26,903 nucleotides of DNA from Proteobacteria bacterium SG_bin5 (GTDB taxonomy: Bacteria > Pseudomonadota > Alphaproteobacteria > Sphingomonadales > Sphingomonadaceae): assembly GCA_002083475.1 (NCBI GenBank), contig LWDI01000076.1, positions 596 through 27,498 of the forward strand. Direction: 5' to 3'. Below, piece by piece: positions 1-7,625 of the stretch (positions within the stretch are counted from its first letter, which is position 1; every line of letters starts with the position of its first letter). The notes beneath the pieces were generated by a model that had not been told where the DNA came from, searched no databases, and saw only the letters and a program-made list of their open reading frames with translations. A program made the translations under genes and the position numbers.

Positions 1-1222
1 CCACGGCCCCCCGCGACAGAACCGCCGTCACCGCGACGTCCATCGTCACATTCCCCCACGTCCGGAAAATATCGGGGATCGTCTCCACCGCGATCAGCAG
101 CCCCAAGGCCTCCACCGGCACCCCGATCGCGAGCCCGATCGGCGCGACCGAGGCGACATAGCTCACCTGGCCCGGCAGCCCCACGCCGCTGAACGTCGTC
201 ACCGACGCCGCCGCCACCGCCGCGGCGATCTGCCAGGGGTTGAGCGCCAAGCCATACCAATGCGCGATATAGAGGATCACCGCCAGGTTCATCGGCGGCG
301 CGGTCACCCGGAACACCGCGACCGCGAGCGGCAGCACCACCCCCGATACCGGCTTGGGCAGGGCGAGCGCCTCGGCGCCCTTGATCATCGCGGGCAGCGA
401 GGCAAGCGAGCTTTGCGTCGAGATCGCGACCGCCTGCGCCGGCGCCACCGCGCGCGCGAAGCGGCCGAGCGGCACCCGCCCCGCGATCAGCACCAGCGGA
501 TAAGCGAGCAGCCCGATCACCAGCCCCACCGCCGAATAAGTGACGATATAATGGACGAGCGCCCCCACCGCCGCCGTCCCCGCGCGCGCGCCGACCACGA
601 ACGCCAACGCCGCCACCCAGATCGGCGCGAGCGCGAGCACCCAATTGATCACGATCAGCATCGCCTCGGCCAATGCCTGGAAAAAGCTCACCAGCAGCCG
701 CCGTTGCTCCTCGGGCAGGCGGGTGATCGCGAAGGCCATCGCCATGGTAAAGATGATCAGCGGCAGGATCGCGTCGTTCGCCGCCGCGGCGATCGGGTTG
801 GTGGGGATGATCGCCTTCATGAAATCGCCGAAGCCCGGCATCGGCCCGCTCGGCTGCGCGCCCGCGAGCGCGTGGCGCAACGCGGCGCCCGCCGCCGGAT
901 CGAGCGGCCACAGCGCCAGGATCGCCGGCATGATGAGCGCGGCGAGCGCGGCCGCCGCCACCAGCAGCATCATGAACAGCCCCAGCGCGCGCGCGGCGAG
1001 CCGGCCCGAGCGCGCGGTCTCGGCGGTCGCGGCGATCCCGGTCACCAACAGCGAGACGATCAGCGGGACGATCGTCATCTTCAGCCCCGCGAGCCAGGCC
1101 GCGCCGATCGGCTGGGCGATGTCGGCGGCGGGCGCGACCCAGGCGCCGCCGCTCGCCGCCGCCGCGATCCCGGCGGCGAGCCCGAAGATTAGGGATAGCA
1201 AGATACGGGTGGGTTGTGACAT
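1..1222 (-). CDS. Dicarboxylate/amino acid:cation symporter (SDF family), C-terminus cut by window edge
   Basis: Secondary transporter of the inner membrane that takes up acidic amino acids or C4-dicarboxylates with Na+ or H+ (GltP/DctA/DAACS family). 407 codons are visible and the frame stays open to base 1. The protein is a series of hydrophobic segments. The first hairpin loop carries STQSSLASLP (about residues 268-277), the family's serine-rich substrate motif. The last helix shows E380, D384, R387, T388, N391 and D395, with the same spacing as the substrate and cation residues of archaeal GltPh (D390, D394, R397, T398, N401, D405). The arginine at 387 is the family mark of acidic substrates; the exact substrate is inference. 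The ATG at 1222 begins a hydrophobic N-terminus and no strong Shine-Dalgarno precedes it. It is divergent from glmM across 79 bp. Only a short C-terminal tail should be missing. Confidence 0.9.
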   Translation of the reverse strand, partial: MSQPTRILLSLIFGLAAGIAAAASGGAWVAPAADIAQPIGAAWLAGLKMTIVPLIVSLLVTGIAATAETARSGRLAARALGLFMMLLVAAAALAALIMPAILALWPLDPAAGAALRHALAGAQPSGPMPGFGDFMKAIIPTNPIAAAANDAILPLIIFTMAMAFAITRLPEEQRRLLVSFFQALAEAMLIVINWVLALAPIWVAALAFVVGARAGTAAVGALVHYIVTYSAVGLVIGLLAYPLVLIAGRVPLGRFARAVAPAQAVAISTQSSLASLPAMIKGAEALALPKPVSGVVLPLAVAVFRVTAPPMNLAVILYIAHWYGLALNPWQIAAAVAAASVTTFSGVGLPGQVSYVASVAPIGLAIGVPVEALGLLIAVETIPDIFRTWGNVTMDVAVTAVLSRGAV

Positions 1223-1301
1223 GCGCTCGCACGGTTAAAGGGCAAAGCGTGCCTCCTGCCCAGGCTTGGCGCGCGGCGGCAAGCAATTTGAGTGGTGAAG
1301 C

Positions 1302-2639
<1,338 letters not shown>

Positions 2640-2785
2640 GGAGGCTACGGTCCGACTCGGAAGGCTTCATCCGACTTTACGAAAAAACGATAAACCGGCG
2701 TAAGCTCTCTATGGTTCGACGCCTTCATGCGCCGCGTGATGCCCTGAGCCTTCCCCCCTCCCCCCAAACCCCCTAAACCGGCCCC

Positions 2786-3010
2786 ATGCTCGAAATGCGC
2801 CCCGATTGCGAACGCTGTGGCGTCGATCTGCCCGCCGATGATCCCGGCGCGTTCATCTGCTCGTTCGAATGCACCTTCTGCGCCGAATGCGCCGATGCGC
2901 TCGACGAGCTTTGCCCCAATTGCGGCGGCGAGCTGGTCGATCGGCCGACGCGGATCGGCAAGGCGCTGCGGACGCACCCCGCCTCCACCGCGCGCAAACA
3001 CGCGCGATGA
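2786..3010 (+). CDS. DUF1272 small cysteine-rich (zinc-binding) protein
   Basis: A 74-residue protein matching the DUF1272 family, whose function is unknown. It opens MLEMRPDCERCGVDLP and has four CxxC-like clusters: CERC, the CSFEC/CTFC stretch, CAEC and CPNC. These are spaced as in a small double zinc-binding fold. The C-terminus is basic. The start follows the family's conserved MLEMRP beginning. No Shine-Dalgarno is visible; the leader is a C-rich run. Its TGA stop (3008-3010) overlaps the ATG of the thiD fusion (3007-3009), so the two are translationally coupled. Metal binding is inferred from the cysteines. Confidence 0.85.
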   Translation: MLEMRPDCERCGVDLPADDPGAFICSFECTFCAECADALDELCPNCGGELVDRPTRIGKALRTHPASTARKHAR

Positions 3011-4119
3011 TCCCGCGCATACTCATCATCGCCGGCTCGGATAGCGGGGGCGGGGCGGGGATTCAGGCCGATATCAAGACGGTGACGATGCTCGGCGGCC
3101 ATGCGATGACCGCCGTCACCGCGATCACCGCGCAGAACACGCTCGGCGTCAGCGCGGTCCATACGGTGCCGACCGAGATGGTGCTCGCCCAGATCGAGGC
3201 GGCGGCGAGCGACATCGGCGTCGATGCGGTGAAGATCGGGATGATCGGCGCGGCCGAGACGGCGGCTGCGGTCGCGGACGCGCTCGCGGCGTTCGACGTG
3301 CCGATCGTGTTCGATCCGGTGATGGTCGCGACCTCGGGCGCGGCGCTCGCCGATGACGCGACGATCGCGGCGTTCGGCCGGCTGATGGCGCTCGCCTCGG
3401 TGGTGACCCCCAATCTGCCCGAGTTCGAGGCGCTGGGCGGCGCGGCGGCGGTGCTCGGCGCAGCGCCCGCGCTGCTGGTGAAGGGCGGGCATGGCGCGGG
3501 CGAGACGCTGGTCGATCGGCTCGTCACGCGCGACGGCGAAGTCGCGCGGTGGGAAAGCCCGCGGATCGACACGCCGCACACCCACGGCACCGGCTGCACG
3601 CTCGCCTCGGCGATCGCGACCTATCTCGCCTTTGGCGCGCCGCTCGCCGCGGCGATCGGCCGCGCCCGGCAATTCGTGCGGATCGCGCTGCGCGACGCGC
3701 CCGGGCTCGGCGCGGGGCACGGACCGATGGGCCACGCGCGCGTGCGGCTCGATCTGGGGCCGGGCACGCGGCTCAACCAGGTGACGCTGCCGCTCGGCGC
3801 GGGCGCGATCGAGTTTTGGCGTACGCTCGGGCTGCGCCAGATCGTCGCGACCGAGGACGGTCATTATGCGCGGTTCGAGGCGGCGGGCGGCGCGACGCTC
3901 TCGCTGGAGCAAGCGGCGGCGCCCACCGTCTTCCTCGAATGCGATGATCTGGATGCCGAGGTGGCGCGGTTGCAGGCCGCCGGGGTGATCTTCGATCATT
4001 TGCCCGTCGATCGACCCTGGCGCTGGCGCGAGGCGCGGCTCACCGATCCGGCGGGGAACCGGCTGTGCCTGTATCAGGCCGAGGAGAATCGCCGCTTTCC
4101 GCCGTGGCGCCTGCCATGA
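3007..4119 (+). CDS. thiD: Hydroxymethylpyrimidine/phosphomethylpyrimidine kinase ThiD fused to a C-terminal VOC (glyoxalase-like) domain
   Basis: The first ~255 residues are a complete ThiD of the ribokinase superfamily, which phosphorylates hydroxymethylpyrimidine and its monophosphate for thiamine synthesis. Visible marks are AGSDSGGGAGIQADIKT at the N-terminus, DPVMVATSG mid-protein, VTPNLPE, LLVKGGH and the anion-hole motif HTHGTGCTLAS. The ThiD part ends at the usual GHGPMGH. With no stop, about 115 more residues follow and look like a VOC domain: RLNQVTLPLG, an FWRTLGL helix, YARFEAAGG, and the tail DPAGNRLCLYQAEENRRFPPW. The usual GNxxEL glutamate, a metal ligand in many VOC enzymes, is cysteine here, so metal catalysis by this domain is doubtful. 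Total length is 370 against about 265 for plain ThiD. The ATG overlaps the DUF1272 stop and the TGA overlaps the rnhB ATG at 4116. No TPP riboswitch-like leader is apparent. The kinase call is firm; the VOC role is unknown. Confidence 0.93.
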   Translation: MIPRILIIAGSDSGGGAGIQADIKTVTMLGGHAMTAVTAITAQNTLGVSAVHTVPTEMVLAQIEAAASDIGVDAVKIGMIGAAETAAAVADALAAFDVPIVFDPVMVATSGAALADDATIAAFGRLMALASVVTPNLPEFEALGGAAAVLGAAPALLVKGGHGAGETLVDRLVTRDGEVARWESPRIDTPHTHGTGCTLASAIATYLAFGAPLAAAIGRARQFVRIALRDAPGLGAGHGPMGHARVRLDLGPGTRLNQVTLPLGAGAIEFWRTLGLRQIVATEDGHYARFEAAGGATLSLEQAAAPTVFLECDDLDAEVARLQAAGVIFDHLPVDRPWRWREARLTDPAGNRLCLYQAEENRRFPPWRLP

Positions 4120-4685
4120 TCGCCGGCGTCGACGAGGCGGGGCGCGGGCCGCTCGCGGGGCCGGTGGTGGCGGCGGCGGTGATCCTGTGCTCGCACGGGA
4201 TCGAGGGGCTGAACGATTCGAAAAAGCTTTCGCCCGCGCGCCGCGCCGAACTCGAGGCGATCATCAAGGCGCGCTGCCGCTGGGCGATCGCGCGGGTCGA
4301 GCCCGACGAGATCGACCGGCTGAACATCTTCGCCGCGACGATGCTCGCGATGACGCGCGCGGTCGCCGCGCTCGGCGTCGATCCGGCCGAGGTGCGGATC
4401 GACGGCAATCACAGCCCGGCACGGTGGCGCGACGAGTGGCGCTGGCCGGCGCGCGCGATCGTCGGCGGCGACGCGACCGAGCCCGCGATCTCGGCCGCCT
4501 CGATCCTCGCCAAGGAAGCGCGCGACGCGCTGATGCGCCAAGCCTGCGCGCGCTGGCCCGCTTATGGCTTCTCGCGCCACAAGGGCTATGGCACGCGCGA
4601 GCATCTCGACGCGCTCGCCCGCCACGGCCCCTCGCCGATCCACCGGATGAGCTTCGCCCCGTGCGCGCAAGCCTTGCTCCTGTGA
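4116..4685 (+). CDS. rnhB: Ribonuclease HII
   Basis: Cytoplasmic endonuclease that cuts RNA in RNA-DNA hybrids and at single ribonucleotides in DNA. The 189-residue form begins MIAGVDEAGRGPLAGP. D6 and E7 of the DEAGRG motif, D96 in RIDGNH and D119 in GGD are the likely four metal-binding acids. SAASILAKEARD (about 127-138) and GFSRHKGYGT (151-160) are also type-2 RNase H motifs. I chose the ATG at 4116 because it overlaps the thiD stop (ATGA) and puts DEAGRG at the normal distance from the N-terminus. An in-frame ATG at 4065 would add 17 residues lying inside thiD. The stop overlaps a GAGTC (GANTC) site at 4684-4688. Confidence 0.95.
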   Translation: MIAGVDEAGRGPLAGPVVAAAVILCSHGIEGLNDSKKLSPARRAELEAIIKARCRWAIARVEPDEIDRLNIFAATMLAMTRAVAALGVDPAEVRIDGNHSPARWRDEWRWPARAIVGGDATEPAISAASILAKEARDALMRQACARWPAYGFSRHKGYGTREHLDALARHGPSPIHRMSFAPCAQALLL

Positions 4686-4782
4686 GTCCTGCGCGCCACA
4701 CCCACCGCTAATAGGGGCCGTGGACAAGGCCGTGACTCAAGATGTGGGAAATGCCGCCGCCGCCGCGCGAAGTTAAGGATTC
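4684..4782. promoter_or_regulatory. Cluster of three GANTC (CcrM) methylation sites upstream of ccrM
   Basis: GAGTC at 4684-4688, GACTC at 4734-4738 and GATTC at 4778-4782 lie within 99 bp just upstream of the gene for the GANTC methyltransferase. In DNA this GC-rich, GANTC is expected roughly once per 300 bp, so this is a local cluster. In Caulobacter, GANTC sites in the ccrM promoter region link expression to the methylation state; the same role here is inference. Confidence 0.6.
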
Positions 4783-4809
4783 TTAAGTCCTTATCGTTAA
4801 CCATATAAT
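4773..4809 (+). promoter_or_regulatory. Candidate ccrM promoter with CtrA-like half-sites
   Basis: A perfect TATAAT lies at 4804-4809. Upstream are TTAA at 4773-4776 and 4783-4786 (6-bp spacer) and TTAACC at 4797-4802. The second TTAA overlaps where a -35 element would sit, 17 bp upstream of the TATAAT. CtrA in Caulobacter binds TTAA-N7-TTAA, so the spacing here is one base short. The spacer of the pair holds a GATTC methylation site. The AT-rich patch stands out from its surroundings. Confidence 0.55.
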
Positions 4810-4869
4810 GCTTGACGAAGCGCGCAAATCGGCCACGGATGCATCCCGCCGCGCTAGGGGATGGTTAAA

Positions 4870-5976
4870 ATGGGTGTTCTGGAGAAAATCAGGCCAGTGG
4901 CGAGCGCGCTGCCGCTCGACCAGCTGATCCAGGGCGATTGCATCGCCGAAATGCGCGCGCTGCCCGCCAAATCGGTCGACATGATCTTCGCCGATCCGCC
5001 CTATAACCTGCAATTGGGTGGCGATCTTCATCGCCCCGACGGTAGCTTCGTCGACGCGGTGACCGATGATTGGGACAAGTTCGCGACCTTCGCCGCTTAT
5101 GATCGCTTCACCCACGCCTGGCTCGCCGAGGCGCGGCGCCTGCTGAAGCCCAGCGGCACGCTTTGGGTGATCGGCAGCTATCACAATATCTTCCGCGTGG
5201 GCGCCGCGGTCCAGGACCTGGGCTTTTGGATCCTGAACGACATCGTCTGGCGCAAGGCCAATCCGATGCCCAATTTCAAGGGCACGCGCTTCACCAACGC
5301 GCATGAAACGCTGATCTGGGCGGCGATGGGGGAGAAGGCGCGCTATACGTTCAACTATCGCAGCCTGAAGACGTTGAACGACGAATTGCAGATGCGCAGC
5401 GATTGGGAATTCCCGATCTGCGGCGGGCAGGAACGGTTGAAGAAGGATGGGGTGAAAGTCCATCCGACGCAAAAGCCCGAGGCTTTGCTCTACCGCGTGC
5501 TGCTGGCGTGCACGCGTCCGGGGGACGTGGTGCTCGATCCTTTCTTCGGCACCGGCACCACGGGCGCGGTGGCGAAGCGGCTCGGACGGCGCTGGATCGG
5601 GATCGAGCGCGAGGATGCCTATTGCGCCGCCGCGCGCGAACGGATCGCCGCCGCGCTGCCGCTCGATGAATCGGCTTTGGTGACGATGCAGAGCCCGCGC
5701 CAGGCGCCGCGCGTCGCCTTCGGCACGATCGTCGAATGCGGTATGCTCGCGCCCGGCGCGGTGCTCACCGACGCCAAGCGGCGCTTTTTCGCGACGGTTC
5801 GCGCCGATGGCTCGCTCGCCAGCGATGGCGGCGAGGGCTCGATCCACAAGCTCGGCGCCGCGCTCCAGGGCGCGCCCGCGTGCAACGGCTGGACCTTCTG
5901 GCATTACGAAGCCGAGGACGGCCTCAAGCCGATCGACACGCTGCGCCAGCTTTATTTGCTGGGGACGCAGCCTTGA
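4870..5976 (+). CDS. ccrM: Cell-cycle DNA adenine methyltransferase CcrM (GANTC), beta class
   Basis: Orphan N6-adenine methyltransferase that methylates GANTC and sets cell-cycle-dependent transcription in alphaproteobacteria. From the ATG at 4870 it has 368 residues. The catalytic DPPYNL motif is at 42-45 and the SAM-binding DPFFGTGTTG at about 223-232, in the order DPPY then FxGxG, which marks the beta class. VHPTQKPEALL (about 197-208) is also typical. Residues ~270-368 form the CcrM-type C-terminal extension needed for DNA recognition, ending in WTFWHYE and LRQLYL. An ATG at 4861 is also in frame, but the AGGGGA at 4856-4861 is properly spaced for 4870 and touches 4861. The gene follows rnhB after 184 bp holding a promoter-like region with CtrA and GANTC motifs. 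No cognate endonuclease is recognisable; the next gene carries a nuclease fold but no sign of GANTC specificity. Confidence 0.95.
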   Translation: MGVLEKIRPVASALPLDQLIQGDCIAEMRALPAKSVDMIFADPPYNLQLGGDLHRPDGSFVDAVTDDWDKFATFAAYDRFTHAWLAEARRLLKPSGTLWVIGSYHNIFRVGAAVQDLGFWILNDIVWRKANPMPNFKGTRFTNAHETLIWAAMGEKARYTFNYRSLKTLNDELQMRSDWEFPICGGQERLKKDGVKVHPTQKPEALLYRVLLACTRPGDVVLDPFFGTGTTGAVAKRLGRRWIGIEREDAYCAAARERIAAALPLDESALVTMQSPRQAPRVAFGTIVECGMLAPGAVLTDAKRRFFATVRADGSLASDGGEGSIHKLGAALQGAPACNGWTFWHYEAEDGLKPIDTLRQLYLLGTQP

Positions 5977-6002
5977 GCGCCGGCGATCATATCCGTCCGT
6001 CG

Positions 6003-6021
6003 CCCCGGGCTTGACCCGGGG
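6003..6021. repeat. Short palindrome (CCCCGGG-CTTGA-CCCGGGG), dispersed-repeat family
   Basis: Perfect 7-bp stem CCCCGGG (6003-6009) and CCCGGGG (6015-6021) around a CTTGA loop, 26 bp after the ccrM stop. The same core, a G/C stem around CTTG(A/G) or its complement, recurs at about 7362-7378, 7430-7447 and 7487-7505. It is probably a copy of a chromosomal palindromic repeat family. It could act as a weak transcript end for ccrM, but no T-tract follows. Confidence 0.6.
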
Positions 6022-6108
6022 CTCGGCTTCTTCTTCCGCCGCCAAGGCAGCCAAGCCCCGGCTTTCGCCCGGCCGACGGGCAGGCCAAAGTGCCAAGAAG
6101 CCAAGACC

Positions 6109-6124
6109 GTTACACCGATGTAAC
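6109..6124. promoter_or_regulatory. Inverted repeat GTTACA-N4-TGTAAC, candidate operator
   Basis: A perfect 6-bp inverted repeat, GTTACA (6109-6114) and TGTAAC (6119-6124), lies 57 bp upstream of the HsdR-N-like gene. It is AT-rich compared with its surroundings and the size of a dimeric repressor site of the TetR or GntR kind. No regulator gene is adjacent. A smaller hairpin TTGCG-AAAA-CGCAA at 6155-6168 follows just before the Shine-Dalgarno AGGGGG. Confidence 0.35.
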
Positions 6125-6180
6125 TTCCCTCGCCCGCCGCTCCCCCGGCTAGACTTGCGAAAACGCAAAAGGGGGCAAGC

Positions 6181-7272
6181 ATGGATCTGGCGACGCGACT
6201 GGCCGAACTCGAAAAACGCACCGCGCAGCACCGCGAATTATTGCTCACCGAAGAAGCCGCCAAGACCGCGCTGGTGATGCCCTTCCTCCAGGCGCTCGGC
6301 TACGACGTGTTCAACCCGGCCGAGGTGATCCCGGAATTCAGCGCCGACGTCGGCACCAAGCGCGGCGAGAAGGTCGATTATGCCTTGTGCCTCGATGGAC
6401 GGCTGGCGATGCTCGTCGAATGCAAGCCGGCGAGCGTCGAGCTCGACCTCAACCATGCCGGGCAGCTTTATCGCTATTTCAGCGTGACGGAAGCGCGGGT
6501 GGCGATCCTCACCAATGGCGTCGTCTATAAATTCTATTCGGACATCAACCAGCCGAACAAGATGGACGATCGGCCTTTCTACACTTTTTCGATCGACGCC
6601 ATCCGCCGCAGCGATCCGGCGACGCTCGAACTCTTCACCCGCCACGCCTTCGACATCGATCGCATCGTCGAGGAGGCCGAGCGGCTGAAGCTGCAATCCC
6701 TGCTGCGCGAGGAATTGCGCAAGGAATTCGCCCAGCCCTCCGAAGAATTCGTGAAGCTGATGGCGGGCAAGCTGCATCAGGGCAAATTGACCGCGGCGGT
6801 GAAGGACCGCTTCCAGGCGCATCTCGTCGCCTCGATCGCCGAATTGGTCCGCGATCTGGTCAACGAGCGGCTGACCTCGGCGCTCGCCGCCTCCAACCCG
6901 CCGCCGGTGCCGGTACCGGGCGCGCCCGCCGCCGACGCGGACGAGGAGGCGATCGTCACCACCGAGGACGAAATCGCCGGCTATCGCATCGTGCAAGCGA
7001 TCTGCTCGCGCGTCGTCTCGCCCAAGCGCGTCGCGATCCGCGATCAGCGGAGCTATTGCGCGGTGCTGCTCGACGACAACAACCGCAAGACGCTCGCGCG
7101 GCTCTATTTCAACAGCCCGACGACGCGCTATGTGGGGACGTTCGTGGGGCGGGACGAAGAGAAGAATGCGGTGACCGAGCTGACCGATATTTACCAGCTC
7201 GAGGAGAAATTGCTCGCGCGGGTGGCCGAACTCGAGGCGCGAGTGGCGGACAAGAATGGGGCGGGGGTGTGA
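6181..7272 (+). CDS. Stand-alone type I restriction HsdR N-terminal-like PD-(D/E)XK protein
   Basis: A 363-residue protein whose N-terminal half matches the HSDR_N nuclease fold (COG4748-like). Residues ~20-45 form the leading helix (TEEAAKTALVMPFLQALGYD). KVDYALC holds D66, and LVECKP gives E80 and K82, the D...ExK core of PD-(D/E)XK nucleases. Q95 in GQLYRYF resembles the QxxxY motif of type I HsdR subunits. There are no helicase/translocase motifs, and full HsdR is about 1000 residues, so this is not a working type I R subunit. A charged helical middle (about 155-245), a Pro/Ala linker (about 246-262) and a C-terminal domain (about 265-340, SYCAVLLDDNNRKTLARLYF) follow, then a short coiled coil. 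The start is supported by AGGGGG at 6170-6175. It is 204 bp downstream of ccrM, same strand, probably a separate transcript. Biological role unknown. Confidence 0.8.
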   Translation: MDLATRLAELEKRTAQHRELLLTEEAAKTALVMPFLQALGYDVFNPAEVIPEFSADVGTKRGEKVDYALCLDGRLAMLVECKPASVELDLNHAGQLYRYFSVTEARVAILTNGVVYKFYSDINQPNKMDDRPFYTFSIDAIRRSDPATLELFTRHAFDIDRIVEEAERLKLQSLLREELRKEFAQPSEEFVKLMAGKLHQGKLTAAVKDRFQAHLVASIAELVRDLVNERLTSALAASNPPPVPVPGAPAADADEEAIVTTEDEIAGYRIVQAICSRVVSPKRVAIRDQRSYCAVLLDDNNRKTLARLYFNSPTTRYVGTFVGRDEEKNAVTELTDIYQLEEKLLARVAELEARVADKNGAGV

Positions 7273-7356
7273 AGCAGTTTTTTCTCGCACGAAGACACGA
7301 AGGCGCGAAGAAGGGCGATGACGCCGTCTAATGCCCATCGCAACCCGCAATAGAAG

Positions 7357-7453
7357 CGTCATGCCGGACTTGGTCCGGCATCCACCTTTGTTCCAGGCAA
7401 TTCGTTCGCAGGACCAGCGCCTCGGTGGACCCCGGACCAAGTCCGGGGTGACG
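7357..7453. repeat. REPIN-like inverted doublet of palindromes
   Basis: Left arm 7357-7386 contains GCCGGACTTGGTCCGGC and ends CCACC. Right arm 7424-7453 begins GGTGG and contains CCCCGGACCAAGTCCGGGG followed by TGACG. The arms are inverted copies separated by 37 bp, and each arm is itself a hairpin. This is the layout of a REPIN mobilised by a RAYT-type transposase in trans (family knowledge). No transposase is in the window. A third, single copy is at 7479-7508. Confidence 0.65.
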
Positions 7454-7554
7454 CTCGGCGGGGGCAGTGATCAAAGGCCGTCATCGCCCCGGACTTGATC
7501 CGGGGTTAGGCTAATTCGATACGCTCGAAGAAGGCGCCGGGCCTTCCATTCATT

Positions 7555-7619
7555 CTCACGCAAAGACGCGAAGACGCCAAGAATTCCGGCTGCTTCGCGG
7601 CTTTGCGTCTTCGCGTGAG
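7555..7619. repeat. Long hairpin repeat just downstream of ispA
   Basis: Arms 7555-7573 and 7601-7619 are inverted copies of a 19-bp unit starting CTCACGC, with two mismatches, both transitions. The hairpin begins 7 bp beyond the ispA stop on the minus strand. It could protect the 3' end or end transcription of the xseB-ispA message, but no T-tract follows it on that strand. A diverged copy of one arm lies at about 7284-7310. Confidence 0.6.
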
Positions 7620-7625
7620 CCGAAA

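Larger units (their letters stand above)
7273..7625. repeat. Gene-free stretch filled with palindromic repeats
   Basis: No plausible gene lies in this 353-bp stretch. It holds a CTCGCACGAAGACACGAAGG-like copy at about 7284-7310, three palindromes with a CTTG or CAAG core (7357-7386, 7424-7453, 7479-7508), and a long hairpin at 7555-7619. The first two palindromes are in opposite orientation and flanked by CCACC and GGTGG, giving a REPIN-type doublet. The order is repeat next to repeat between the ends of two convergent genes. Confidence 0.75.

Noticed and set aside
260..1192. 310-codon plus-strand frame opposite the symporter
   Set aside because: Arg/His-rich shadow; the minus strand gives a clear symporter with matching substrate-site residues.
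2640..3006. TPP riboswitch before the thiD cluster
   Set aside because: No THI-box-like CTGAGA...ACCTGATC pattern is visible in the 146-bp gap or the DUF1272 gene.
2773..3999. Long open frame on the minus strand opposite thiD
   Set aside because: Arg/Pro/His-rich translation without domain features, antisense to a clear ThiD-VOC gene; such shadow frames are expected in GC-rich DNA.
4870..7272. CcrM plus the HsdR-N protein as a restriction-modification pair
   Set aside because: CcrM is a known orphan cell-cycle enzyme with its own promoter region, and the nuclease-like protein shows no link to GANTC specificity; adjacency alone is insufficient.
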